From assembly GCA_022494885.1 (NCBI GenBank), contig JAGVSM010000446.1, forward strand, positions 248,001-312,000: DNA of 64,000 nucleotides, written 5' to 3'. The DNA is from Micrasema longulum. Taxonomy: Eukaryota; Arthropoda; Insecta; Trichoptera; Brachycentridae. A program made the translations under genes and the position numbers. Shown here piece by piece: positions 46,553 through 58,040 of the stretch. Numbering within the stretch: position 1 is the first letter of the stretch; each line of letters opens with the position of its first letter. The notes under the pieces are model-generated. The model was not told the DNA's origin. It worked only from the letters and a program-made list of their open reading frames with translations, and searched no databases.

Positions 46553-46802
46553 CCTGGGTCGCGATTACGAACGGCTATCATCATCGCTATATACTGAGAC
46601 GGTAGAAACTCATATCGATATTTATGTACGAAAATGTGCGTACTTGTTAAAAAATTCTAAATGCCTTCGTTGATAACTGGTAATTGAACTTGTTAAGAAA
46701 AAAAAATTCAAACATATTCTATTTTTCATACAGAAAACTTAATTTTACTTTGTAGATAAACTTGAAGATAAATTTTATCTTCCCATCATAATCGAGGCCC
46801 TG
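46553..46802. mobile_element. IR-G element 2
   Basis: Left end CTGGGTCGCGATTACGAACG and right end CATCATAATCGAGGCCCTGA are imperfect inverted repeats 250 bp apart, related to the ends of IR-G element 1. The interior GAAACTCATATCGATATT is AT-rich and non-coding. Confidence 0.55.
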
Positions 46803-46804
46803 AG

Positions 46805-46890
46805 AGTGTTTGTTTATTTATTGATTAAACTTTACGTACATGAATACATTTGTATTTATGTACATAAAGTTGGCGGGTGCCAAACGGTAT
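46805..46890 (-). mobile_element. LINE-1-like 3' end fragment
   Basis: TTTGTTTATTTATTGATTAA and then TTGGCGGGTGCCAAACGG resemble the LINE-1 3' UTR in order and spacing. Very short. Confidence 0.35.
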
Positions 46891-48645
46891 TTTTTTGCAA
46901 TCAACAAATAAAAGAAAACGGGTGTCTTTTGAAATTTGAGTTTCAAAACGTATGCGAGAAAAAAAACCACCAATATGTGTAAATAAAATAATGAATATTG
47001 ATACGTGTACTACCTCTTCACAGGCTGTGCTTAAAAATCCCCCTAAAAATGGTGCTAAAACGTCGTGTTACATTAAACAAAGTATATTTTTAAATACAGA
47101 CAATTCAAAAAAAAAAAAAATCATATGTTTATCCTGTTGAAAAATTTGTTTTCCATAATTTGCAACAATTCGTGCGTGAAAGAATACGATTTTATTATTT
47201 ATTAAAATACGATACACGTGACAAGTTTTGTATTTCACGTGGGCTTCTCTTGAATGGAAAACGGTAATCAAGAGACAGAAAAAAAAGAGTACCTGTTAAA
47301 TAAATATAAACAATTAAAAAATAACAGCGTAAATGGGTCGGGCTCAGGCCATAGATTCTCCTACTTTTTTTTTTTTTTTCTCGTGTTTCCTAAAGTTATC
47401 ACTTTAAAACTCCAGATTTAATTTAAAAATTCGAAATTACATTAAAAATACCAATGACAAATGTTTCTAAATGTGTTCAAAACATAGATTATGGGCAAAA
47501 ATGCTACGTTTTCTAGCAGCATGAAGGGATGAAATATCACATAACGCTACTATTTTTAGTAATATTTTCTCTGGAGAGTTACAAATATTTACGCTGCTTA
47601 TTCAATGATTCTTAAATATATAATAAAACATTCCATGATTCTCTGTTTTCGTATACCAAAGATGTGTCTCCAGAATTTCGCATTTATAATATTTATTTAC
47701 ACGTCACCACTTTTGGTCGTATAATTAATTAAGAGAGATTAATGGTGAATTTTATTTTGGATTCTGGCAACACCGGAATCCTCTGTCACTTATTAAAAGA
47801 AAAAAGGCGTCATATTTTATTGGCACTGAATGTCAAACGTGTTAGTTCGTGTTTCACCAGTGAAAAATAAAAATGTTATTTATAGTTTTGAAGGTATGTA
47901 CGTGCATTTATCAATTGATTATATATTTACATAATACTTAAATGTCACATCTATTTAATTTATACTCGTATGTTAAGGTGTTCAATTTATTTTTATTTAG
48001 AATTTATAACCTAATGACACCAACAAGCTACAGAAAATGGCTTGGTGGGATTTTAGTTTTAGTAGAAATATAACAAGTGATTTTTTTTTTAAATTGTAAA
48101 AATGTTTAAATATACTAATTAAATTAAATAAATAAAAAATGTTGAAAAAGGATAAATAAAAATAAATATTTAATCAAAACATATGAAAGTAAGTCAAGTT
48201 TTGTACTATGTTAATGTTTTTGTGAAATTATGGGGTGAGAGATAACGGAGGTTTGAATTAAATAATTTTTATTATAATTCCTCAAATCAGGCAGGAGAGA
48301 ACTAAAGTAAATTAGTTTTTTTGATTATTTATTTTTTTTTTGTTATTATTGATCGCCTTTTTTACAAAAATAAAATAAAAAAAGCGATAAAAAAATCACC
48401 GACATTCGAGACATTTTTGAAAGACGGATTCTTACACAAAATTCACCATTGCCGGTAAGTAGCGTAGAGTTTGACATTTGCAAAAAGAATTCTTTATTTG
48501 AAAAATTATTATTTTATGTTTTGGAATCCAACCACAAGTACCAAGGTATCTACCTATGTAACTTAATCCGATATTTGAATATAAAAAATGTTTAGTTTTG
48601 GGATTCAATCATAAACAAGTTCTTAGGTACCTACATATGAATGAA
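46891..48645. other. No gene recognised
   Basis: AT-rich. ORFs at 46952-47271 overlap on opposite strands. No shared repeat recognised. Confidence 0.4.
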
Positions 48646-48718
48646 AAGTATTTTTCCTTTGACCCGGAAAGTTTTTGCACGTTTCCACGATACGGTCATT
48701 TTTCTTTTATTATTATAG

Positions 48719-48875
48719 ATTTATTTATTTATTGACGGACTTATACAGTCCAACAATGATGAACACATTTTCTTATACTAAATACAAGTACAAATGAAAT
48801 AAAATACAACGAAATAAATTAAAGCTACAACAAAAAAAAAGAATTACAATCTCAAAACAAGATCTGGTCTATTTT
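48719..48875 (-). mobile_element. LINE 3' end inserted in the array
   Basis: ATTTATTTATTTATTGACGG and AATACAAGTACAAATG-type sequence interrupts an array unit between GGTCATTTTTCTTTTA and TTTTGCTTTAGAATTAAATG. It has the look of a LINE 3' UTR on the minus strand, but no coding part. Confidence 0.45.
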
Positions 48876-50139
48876 AGTTCTTTTTTTCTTTTGCTTTAGA
48901 ATTAAATGTCAAGGTCACGTTGAAACACGGCTGACGATTTGAGAGTTACAAAATTCGCGTTGGGCATGGGTTGAGTGGCATAATATTAGAGTTCTTAGGT
49001 TAATCGCGCTCTAAATTTTCTTAATTAACACATATTTCTGTATTTTTTCCATGTATTATTGGTAATAGAATAGTGATTTTTGCATGATTTTGATTTGAGC
49101 GCGACGAGGCCTCTCAGCCAATCGCATGAGGAGATACGAAAAACTAACCCGTATTACGAATTTAGAATATAAGTTTTTTTTCTCTTATCCGAAGAGTTTT
49201 TGCACACTTTTACGATACAATCAGGCATTTTTCTTTTAAATTATTTTGGTTTCGAATCAAATGTCAAGGTCTCGTTAAAACCTGGCTGGTGGTTTAAGAA
49301 TGACGAAATACGCGTCGGTCATGAGTTGAGTGTCATAATTTTAGAACGCTCAGGGAAAAAGTGGTCTGACTTATATTTATCAACACGTATTCCCGTATTT
49401 TTTCCATACGTTTTGGCACACGAGTAGTGATTTTCGCACGATTTTAATTTGAGTACGACGAGTCCTCTTAACCAATGAAATAAAATAAAAACGATTGCTA
49501 AACCAGCATGCAAGCCAATGTTCGGGAATATTAATATTTTTTTAGTTTTAGAATTCAATCATAAACAAGTATCTAGGTACCTACTTATCAATTAAAAGTC
49601 TTTTTTCTTTTATAGGAACAGTTTTTGCACGCTTTCACGACAAAAACAGGCATTTTTTGAATTTATTTACTTTGGTATTCAATTAAATGCCAAGATCACG
49701 TCAAAACACGGCTGGCGATTATAATATGACTAAATTTGCTTTTGGCAAGAGTTATAACACCATTCATAGTTAAGTTAATAAAAACGCGGTCTGACTTTTC
49801 TTAATTAACACCTAATACATCTTAAAATCTGACTGGCGGTTAAAGAATTAGCGTTGGGCATGAGTTGAGTGTCATAATTTTAGAGACTCAGATATATCAT
49901 GGTCAAACTGTTTTTCATTAGCACGTATTCCCGTATTTATTGCCTGAATTATGACTGTAGAGCAGTAGTTTTTGCACAATTTCAATTTAAGCACAACGAG
50001 GTCTCTTAGCTAATCACATTAGAAGATAAAACCAAAAACTTACCCATATTACGAATTTATAAATAGCTCGAAAAAAAGAATAATGTTTGCTGAAACAGCT
50101 TATAGCAAGCAGGCAATAGTTTTTGCACGCCTTAACGAC

Positions 50140-50500
50140 ACAATATTAATTTAATTTTAACTGCAATTTACAAACAAGAAATACAAGAGCGTCATATAAT
50201 TTAACTTGCGAACAACCTAGAACTAACAGAAAAAAAACCAACTTTGCATATACAGCAAAGTTCTATAATTCACTTTCTAATGACCTAAAAAATATACAAA
50301 ACATATACGTACTTAAAAAACAACCGAACAAAACTGTTTTTACAGCCCGTGTTAGGGATATGTTATGTTAAATTATCGACTTTTTATTAAAACTATTGTA
50401 CCATGATAAATTAAATACACCCAGACCAGCACTTTTGCTGATTAGGAATATTTTATAAAAAAAAAATATGTAATGTAATGAAATATGTATAGTTAAAACG
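50140..50500 (+). mobile_element. LINE C-terminal and 3' UTR fragment inserted in the array
   Basis: Plus-strand translation reads LQTRNTRASYNLTCEQPRTN, then KTNFAYTAKFYNSLSNDLKN. This is the R-x-x-x-F/Y...Y-N-x-L-P-like C-terminus of CR1/Jockey-type LINEs. The 3' UTR includes CAGCACTTTTGCTGATTAGG and an A-run at about 50458-50470. It splits an array unit after GCACGCCTTAACGACACAAT. Confidence 0.7.
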
Positions 50501-50945
50501 ATGTATTTTGTCATTTTCGTAATTTATTTTGGTGTCAAATTAAATGTCAAGGTCCACATTTAAACATATCTGGCAATCAAAAAATGACTAAATTCGCGTT
50601 GGACATGAGTTGAGTGTCATAATTTTAGAAGGCTCAGGGTAAAACGCTGTCTGACTTTTCTTCATCAACACGCATTTACGTATTTTCTCCATAGATTGTG
50701 GCACTAGAGTAGTGATTTTTGGACAATTTTGATTTGAGCACGATGAGGCCTCTTAGCCAATCATACGTGGAGATAAAACAAAAAAATAAACCCTTATTAC
50801 GAATACATAAATAGCTTAAAAAAGTATAAAATAAATAACGTGTGTAATTAATTACGGAAAAAATGTTTGTTTAACCAGCTTATAGCAGGCAAGCTAACGT
50901 TCGGGTAGGACAACGTCTGTCGGGTCCGCTTGTTAATATTATAAA

Positions 50946-52040
50946 GTAATGCCTAATATGAGAAAACCCGCGCTAAGGCAGACTAACACACGACTCGTAT
51001 ACGTTTATAATTATATTTCCATATACTTAGATATAGAAACACACATAAACATGCATATATACATACATACATATATGAATACACGTACATATACACATAC
51101 CCACAAACACATACGTACATATGAATATACAAACATACACATACACCTACACCTTCTTACATACATATACTTACATATATATACTCGTATATTTAAATTG
51201 TATTCTTCTTGTCTTTGTTTTGTATAGTGTTTAAATTGTCGTGGATAAAATTAATATGAATATTAATATTACTTACCTTGCAATTTAGTTTAATAAGCTT
51301 TCAGATTTTCTTCTTCCTAATTCAATAAGCCATCAGCTAAGGTTATTTTATTTTTTTGTTCAGTAGTTACATCGGGTTGGGTGAATAAAACATCACCAAC
51401 AGTTAGAACATTACCAACACACAGTTAGTTGAAGTGAGTTGGAACAGCAAAAATGAGACTAGTGCCATTTGTTCACCGCTTTTCGAAGTTCAGTTACTAC
51501 ACTTTCAATGATTCAGAGTAACATTTCTTAATCTTCTACATATTGATAACGCGAAAACGTTGATTTTATAGTTGTGTCACTCTAGAAATACACGCGCGAT
51601 GTGTCCATTCAACTTCAGAACTTTTAATGACTTCAGAATGTTACTTTTATGTCACCAGTGGCAAAATTTACGGCTTTACCCAAATATGTCAGTGCTCCCT
51701 AATTTCACGGTTTCGCGTGTCGTGTGAATTTGCACGATCCGTGTGAAATGGACCATACCGGTTAGTGTAATGTATTCAGCCCACAGCTAACCCTCGACAT
51801 AATTATTATGTTTTCCCTGCTTGTATTATTTATAATTCTGCAAATGCTTCCCGCTGTTTGTCATGTTCGTCGTAGGATACATTTATCTCCCGAAAAGTCA
51901 CAGGAGTAAAGTATACCGTACCGTACTCACGGTTCACAAGTGTATCTGCTAAAGTGGTAGGGGATGCTTGTTCGAATCCCATTGGATTTGCATAACGTAT
52001 CGTCGACATACACGAGCAAGTGGCTATCTAACAAAACGTA
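50946..52040. other. No gene; CATA-type low-complexity repeat
   Basis: A CATA/CACA-rich microsatellite occupies about 51040-51190. A tRNA-like fragment (CTCACGGTTCAC, GTTCGAATCCCATTGG, 51928-51985) is too incomplete to assign. The rest is unrecognised. Confidence 0.4.
51040..51190. repeat. CATA-type degenerate microsatellite
   Basis: Imperfect runs of ACATA, CATACA and TATACA. They produce a spurious 92-codon ORF rich in His, Tyr and Thr. Confidence 0.85.
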
Positions 52041-52044
52041 AAAT

Positions 52045-52545
52045 GTTCGATCATCGTTATTTTGAGTACGTCTAAATGTTTAAAGACAAGGCTGGATTCT
52101 ACCTCCTAGGAGTTATCAAAAATTTAAAAAATTGCGACATAAAAGCGAGAAATGAGGAAATACAAATATTTTAACAAATACAAAATGCTGAATGTTACAC
52201 ATTAAAAGTAATAATATTGATGTTTTTTATTAATATTTCTTGATAAAACTCCATAGTTAATGATTATGATAAAATTATAAATAAACTTATCAATGAAACT
52301 TCTTGGTTTAGATTTACTTTTTATAATTTCAGTATTGAAGATGCCTACTTAGGCGAAAGCGCTCGTTGGTCAAAATAATAACAAGTAAAACTAAACCAAG
52401 AAATTTCATTGAAAAGTTTATTTATAATTGTATCATTATCATTTAAAAGTAATAATTCAAGCTAGTCAATGACAGGTTATAGGATTTGTAAATGCCTGGA
52501 CCTATGTAATTTCTTCTCAAAAATTATTTCTTTCTATCTGACAAT
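52045..52545. repeat. FB-A copy split by a 227-bp insertion
   Basis: TTTTGAGTACGTCTAAATG, CTCCTAGGAG and AATGTTACACATT lie before the insertion. TAGTCAATGACAGGTTATAG and TGTAAATGCCTGGACC lie after it. The two parts align with one continuous right arm of other copies once the insert is removed. Confidence 0.75.
52216..52456 (+). mobile_element. Insertion with inverted arms, 14-bp target duplication and hammerhead-like core
   Basis: TTAAAAGTAATAAT occurs at 52202-52215 and again at 52443-52456, an exact 14-bp target duplication. Inside, 52260-52319 and 52382-52442 are inverted arms sharing ATAAATAAACTT and CTTGGTTTAG. In the loop, 52335-52364 reads TTGAAGA, a GCCT/AGGC hairpin, GAAA, the palindrome GCGC, then TC. 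The long target duplication suggests target-primed retroposition and not cut-and-paste, though this rests on one copy. No ORF. Confidence 0.65.
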
Positions 52546-52554
52546 AAATTTTAT

Positions 52555-52745
52555 CATCATCATCATCCCTCTTTCCACACCAAATAGTGCATAGGGCGCT
52601 GTGTTATTAAATAAAATGCAGTTTATCTCGACCATCTGTTACAAGAAGGTAAGGTGATCAGTTTTACGCTTTAAGGGCCAATCCAGGGACCATGGAATAT
52701 TATACATTATAAAAAAATATTTCATATCAATCTCCCCAGAAATTG
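52555..52745 (-). repeat. SINE-A copy, head missing
   Basis: An ATC tail (52556-52568), CACCAAATAGTGCATAGGGC and TTTTACGCTTTAAGGGCC identify the body. The tRNA-like head is lost beyond about 52745. Confidence 0.7.
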
Positions 52746-54455
52746 ATCAAGAATTAATAAATTTAAATCAGTAAAATGCTCAGTCATGCCATTTAACTAT
52801 TATAAAAGTTTTGTAGGTAATTAAAAAAAATCATGTATCAAAAAAAACTTTTTTTTTAGTGCTGACTTCTAATATCACGGAAAATATGTGTTCTAAGCAG
52901 TTCTAAAAACATCAGCTGAATATATAAACTTCATTAAAATGTACATGAAAATAATCTTGTGTTATCTGAAAAATAAACCGATTATAATTACGTATATTTT
53001 AAATTTATTATTTCTAACGACGAGGTGCCCTACGTAAACTACCCTAACTGCATTGTTGATGATTTAAAAATATTTCGTAATTATATTATTAAATTTATGA
53101 TCTGTATTTATAAATGTATAAAACAAAAAACATGTACATAAAAACACAATTTTCTACCTCTACATTAAAAAAAAATTATTGGACTTAATATTTTTTTATA
53201 CAAAAAATAATTTAAAATTCAACAGTCCAATTTTTCTAATTTTAACTAAAAATATATATATATTTGTATGATTTTTTATTTAAGTATTCCTAAAATTAAT
53301 GAATTAACAGACGTTTTGTAACTTTAAAATTATACCGCCCATGAAGTCACGAGTTCAGTCGGTGAGTTTTCCTGACATTTAAAATTCGAACCCCGTACCC
53401 ATCTAAGACGCTAAACGTCGATAAACATGACTACCAGCTGGCCTTTTCTGACACAATTTCGTTTCGTAAATTCTTTCGTTCGTCATATATCCATCTCATT
53501 TTAACGCAATCAAGACTTTATTTCGCTCTCAATCCCTCTCATACGATACGAACGAATTCACGAAATGAATTAGTTACAGCAAGGCTACTGGAAACCAGAA
53601 ATCAATCAAAAGGCTGTAATTTATTGGTTATTGTTAACACGTGTTCAAGTGAACCTGCGAGGTTTCAAAGAAGTCCAATTTTTTTATGCGTTTTCGAGAA
53701 ACTTCGCCGTACAATTGAATGCTTTGATTTTTATCGCGCTGAAGAAAAAAATAAATTTACAATTGATTTATTTATTCGTACATTTTCACGTGTTCATTTT
53801 TTGTTGTTTAAAACCTTGCCCAGCCTACAAAGGTACAAATCCCGTATACATTAGAATAATTTACAAGTTAATTTATTTTAAAGAAAGAACAAAACAATAA
53901 AATATAAACGTACTAGTATACACATATTCATAAACAAATGAATATATAGGTATATATTCATATACCTATAGACATACACATGCATACATACATACAAACA
54001 TAAAAACTACTCCACAAAAATTATATAGGAAAAATTCACGATTACTATTGTTTTTTTTTCATATATATTTTTTAAAATTTTCATTATTCAGTTCTATTTT
54101 CATATTTGAGCTACATATGTAAACAACATGCTACAGCGGGCATAAAAGGTTTTAAAAAAATACAAGATTATAAGAAAAACATATAAAGTTTTCTATAAAC
54201 ATCTTTTTATTAAAAAATAAAAGTTGCGGAAACAATTGTAATTTAAAATCTTAAAAAATAATACTAATAAATTACCATTTGAACATTCGTTAAATTACGC
54301 TTTTAACAAAACACGTGCAACTGACTTTTTCTTTGAATTTTTACCGAACAATTTTACCCTGGTAGCGAGTTTTAAAATAAATTATAAAGGCTAGTACGCA
54401 TAAAATACAAAAAACAAGTGATAAAATGTTTGAAATCACTTTTATACTACAATTG
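52746..54455. other. No gene; small inverted repeat and low-complexity tract
   Basis: Short inverted arms at 53462-53484 and 53548-53572 share TTTCGTAAATTC and GTTCGT with about 65 bp between them, possibly a MITE. A TATA/CATA-rich tract lies at 53915-54000. Overlapping ORFs at 53624-53900 are not supported. Confidence 0.4.
53462..53572. repeat. Small inverted-repeat element
   Basis: The left arm TTTCGTAAATTC, then TTTCGTTCGT, is inverted in the right arm ACGAACGAATTCACGAAAT. Total span is about 110 bp, with no internal coding. No target duplication is evident. Confidence 0.45.
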
Positions 54456-54459
54456 GTGG

Positions 54460-54825
54460 TATTTTTAAAAAAATTATTTACAATTTTAAAAAACCCGTTA
54501 GGGTTACATTAGAAATTTAATATTGTCAAGTCATTTTATGTCTCGTCTAGTCTAGTTAGTTCAGTCATCATGTTCTTTTTCAGATTGATTTTAAATTTGT
54601 CTCCAGTAAAAGTTTTCAAGTAGTAAAGTAGTTTGTTGTAGTGTTTAAGTCCATTATGTAGTATTTTTGACTGTCCCGTGTTTGTCTTTGCTTTTTCAAT
54701 ATGATAGTGTTGTTGTTGTCTGGTGTTATATTTGTGTATGTCAGCATTTTTTACTAATATTATTATTAGCATATTGTCTACATTTGGCAGTGTAGAGTTA
54801 AGAGTATTCCTCATAAGAACAACTT
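54460..54825 (-). mobile_element. LINE-2 3' end (copy 2)
   Basis: Minus-strand translation of 54536-54790 reads DIHKYNTRQQQHYHIEKAK, then GQSKILHNGLKHYNKL, the C-terminus after a LINE reverse transcriptase. It is nearly identical to 5.93-6.26 kb and shares the 3' UTR CCCTAACGGG. It is shorter than copy 1 because it is 5'-truncated near 54790. Confidence 0.8.
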
Positions 54826-54919
54826 GTTCTAAGGAGGACTAAACAGTGTTCAAAAAATATATTTTTCAACATATTTCACATGCCTTTCAAATATTTTTTT
54901 ATTTCTTCTATCCTAATTT

Positions 54920-55390
54920 TTATAAGTTTTTTTTTATAAATTTATAAATCATTTAACACAAAGTATTTTACAGGTACAATACATTAAATTACATTCCCAG
55001 GAGTTACAACAACTCAATTCGGAACATAAATAATATACACATAAAAAAAATACACACATATTGAGAACAACAAAGAAACAAAGCAAGTTTACCACCTTTA
55101 TAACTAAATATAGCACAATATTTAAGCCAAAAACCCCTTTTTATACAAACAGAATAGATATGTATAAAAAAACGCTTTTAAAAATGAAGAAAGTGTTGAA
55201 ACTACTACGGGAAATAAGGTAGTTAACATCACATGCCATGCAGATGATGCAGCCATAGTGATGAGCTTTGTTTCTATATTTAATTAATGTTCCAAGAAAA
55301 AAGATTTACAAGTGAATGTTGATAAACTGAAAATAATGGTTTTTGAAAGGGATGAAAGAATTACTAAGTGTGAGATTATTTTTCTTAATT
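54920..55390 (+). mobile_element. LINE-3 partial copy a
   Basis: The leading block (54950-55190) matches 18.72-18.97 kb. Then translation reads GNKVVNITCHADDAAIVM, with the RT motif C Asp-Asp intact, followed directly by KIMVFERDERITKCEI. Here these two RT pieces are in natural order, unlike at 18.6-19.05 kb. Confidence 0.65.
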
Positions 55391-55970
55391 TTCAAAATTT
55401 TTATTTCAAATCATAAAGCACAAAGTATAGTACAAGTATAATACGTTGAATTACATTCCTAGAAGTTACAACAATTCATTTCGGGACATAAATAATATTA
55501 ACATTTAGAAAATAACACATATTGAAAACAACAAAGAAACAAAGCAAGTTTAGCACCTTTATAACTAAATATAGCACAACAATATATACGCCCAAAACCT
55601 TTTCTTACACAAACTGAATAGATATATGTAAAAAAACCGCTATTAAGAATAAAAAAAAAAGTTGTGAAAAGTTGTGTCTACTAAGGGAGATAAGGTCATT
55701 AACATCATTTGCCATGCAGATGATGCTGCTATAGTGATGATAAGAACATATCCATCTCAGTTAGTAAACATCTGGATGCCTAAGAAATGTCATATGGTAC
55801 GATAAACACATGATTATTGGAAACATGATTCCGGTTTATTAAACGTGTGTCACACCAATCATGGTGTATACAATAGAGGCGAGGATAGTTAGAAAGAAAA
55901 GAAAAATACGAAAAACCAAGCAGAAAAAGTAAATAGAAAAACTAAGCAACGATTTGTGAACTTATCCGCC
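55391..55970 (+). mobile_element. LINE-3 partial copy b
   Basis: Repeats the leading block (55400-55660), then reads DKVINIICHADDAAIVM followed by RTYPSQLVNIWMPKKC and a decayed continuation that matches 19.05-19.25 kb. It lies head to tail with copy a, with a period of about 460 bp. Confidence 0.65.
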
Positions 55971-55974
55971 TTTT

Positions 55975-56200
55975 TATGATTTGCAAAAAAACGTCATTTT
56001 GATTTCTCTCTTAAAATATTGTTTGTTATTAGACAACTTCATAAATATAATGTGGAAGCATATCAAATAATTTGGTAGAAAAATAATTCTTGCACCTTTG
56101 TCTAAATGTTGTGTTAAAGGGAGGAATATTGACAATGATATTATTTCTTGCCCTTGTTAAATATTAATGATCCTGAGCAGAGGGATAAATATATTTAGAT
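55975..56200 (-). mobile_element. LINE C-terminal fragment
   Basis: Minus-strand translation reads RARNNIIVNIPPFNTTFRQR and NYFSTKLFDMLPHYIYEV, the C-terminal segment of CR1/Jockey-like LINEs. Orientation is opposite to the LINE-3 pieces beside it. Confidence 0.55.
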
Positions 56201-57650
56201 TGAAAGGTTGATTATTTTTAAAATATATAATTAAAACATCTTATACGCTTTCTCCTGCAAAATATGTAAAAAAAAATCAGATAGAGGACTTAACGTGGGG
56301 CACGTCGAATTGATTCAGTAACAGTATAAAAAAAAAATCCACCAACAATTTATGCATAGATACGTCTCATTTCAGAATTCAACACACTATTTCTTATCTT
56401 GTTATTAATAATAATAAATTACGACCGTTTTTATAGCCCCATTTTCGCGAGTGATAGCTTCAAGGGCGCTGTATATTGAATATTGGAAAATATTACACGT
56501 GTACTCGGTACAAAACGTTCGATAAACAGGACAAGTTGAAACATGTCATGCATTTTTGAATGGTTGGAAGGAAATATAAAATTTGGTTTAAGAACGCCGT
56601 CACGATGTGATGAATCACAATTTCGCTGATTAGAGAGATTTTGAAAGTAAACGTGAGTCATGGCTTACTATTTTATGTTTCCACGAGATATGTACTGATG
56701 AAACCAGAAAAGAATCAAAGTCATAAGTCTACACTAACTTTTTTAGCCAACAGAAATATATTGTCGTTGCAAGATCTTTAAAATGGAGTTGCAATTGCGT
56801 AAGATACAATGGAATTCTATGTCCAGGCGGATAAGTTCAAGGACCATATATCACAATATGCACTCGCCTATCCCTAGGCTCCACAGATATGGTTATCAAT
56901 TATTTATTAATTAATTAATTTATTTATTCATTTTCAAGAATTTACAATTCTTAAAAAAAAAAAAAGAAATTCTTAAATTTTTATAAAATATATTTACGAG
57001 TACATGAAAATAACATTTTTATATGAATAAAGTTATATGTATTTATTTAATATGTAATATATTTTCTTTACTAACTTTGTATACTTTGTGGAAATCTGTT
57101 AAATACACCATATCTGTTTGTTTACTATAAATATGTATGCAGAACTGTTGGTTTCCCAAATAAAATAAAAATACGTACATTTCATATTTTACAAAATGGC
57201 ACAAAAAACACTCTGACAAGTTCTGCTTGTACTGGGAGTAGGCTTAGTATATGAAGGGTCAGCAAGTCAGAAATATTAGTATGCCTAATGTTGCTATCGG
57301 TTCATATATGGGCAAATGCCTGTTCTAAAAAACCAATCTGTTGCGGCAAATATAGTTAAAGCCAGAAAGAGAAAAAAAAGTACTGATTACGTCAATATAA
57401 AATTAAGTGAGAATAAAGCTGATATATTTGGTTCTGGATTTCATATTTATAAAAAAAGTCTGAATTTTTTTTTCACGCAATACAATTCTTAAACCTTTTT
57501 TTTAGTATAAAAATGTTTATGTGCACATTTTGTTAATATTTTTGGTTACTTATGTGTATTTACTTATTACTGATGATACATAGTTATGCAATTTTTATTA
57601 TTTTTACTATGAATTTATATATGTTTATTTATGTAATTTTTTTCTTCACA
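56201..57650. other. No gene recognised
   Basis: AT-rich. The ATTAATTAATTAAT tract near 56900 and a run of thirteen A at about 56951 are low-complexity. No shared repeat. Confidence 0.4.
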
Positions 57651-57654
57651 TTTA

Positions 57655-58040
57655 TGTTAAATACATAAACGAGCGTTTTTGACTCGATGGTTATTATCAG
57701 GCAAAAATCCTGAAAAAGAAAATCGGGAGATAAGTCTAGTGTAGTGGTTGTGTAGTGGTAAGTGTGTTCGCCTGGCGTTTTTTAGGTCCTGGGTTTGATT
57801 CCTGGCAGGGTGAAAGTGAAATATTGTTTATTAAGGTGGTTGTACACTGCAATATTTTAATGTTTCTAGATTTGCACCTGAATCGTAAAATTAATCATCT
57901 TACCTTCCAAGTAATGAAAATTATCTAAATACGCTGCAATTAGATTGCAAACTTATTTTTCTGTGGATTTGTTTCTCTGTGGTGTGTTCTGATTATTTTT
58001 CTGTGGATGTGTTTTGGATAGGGAAAAGATGATGATTAAA
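57655..58040 (+). repeat. SINE-A copy with upstream block
   Basis: The upstream block (57668-57735) has TTTTGACTCGATGG and AATCGGGAGATAAGTC. The head is GTGTAGTGGTTGTGTAGTGG with B-box GGTTTGATTCC (57792-57802). The body has CACTGCAATATTTTA and CACCTGAATCGTAAAA. A local duplication of TTTTTCTGTGGAT occurs at 57955 and 57995. It ends in GATGATGATT. Confidence 0.8.

Larger units (their letters stand above)
48540..50945 (+). repeat. Array of diverged ~300-450-bp units with a Helitron-like end
   Basis: Five partial units share the same order of motifs: GTTTTTGCACG, AAATGTCAAGGTC, AAAACACGGCTGGCG, TTGGGCATGAGTTGAGTGTC, GTCTGACTTTTCTT, and GAGGCCTCTTAGCCAATC. Units start near 48650, 49195, 49620, about 49815 and about 50510. 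Linkers share CAATCATAAACAAG and TAGGTACCTAC. The array ends at 50908-50940 with ACAACGTCTGTCGGGTCCGC, a small GGAC/GTCC hairpin, then TTGT, resembling 3' ends of insect Helitron-like elements I have seen. Two LINE 3' ends (48719-48875 and 50140-50500) are inserted in it. No coding capacity. Confidence 0.65.

Noticed and set aside
50949..51227. 92-codon ORF rich in His, Tyr and Thr
   Set aside because: It is a translation of a CATA-type microsatellite.
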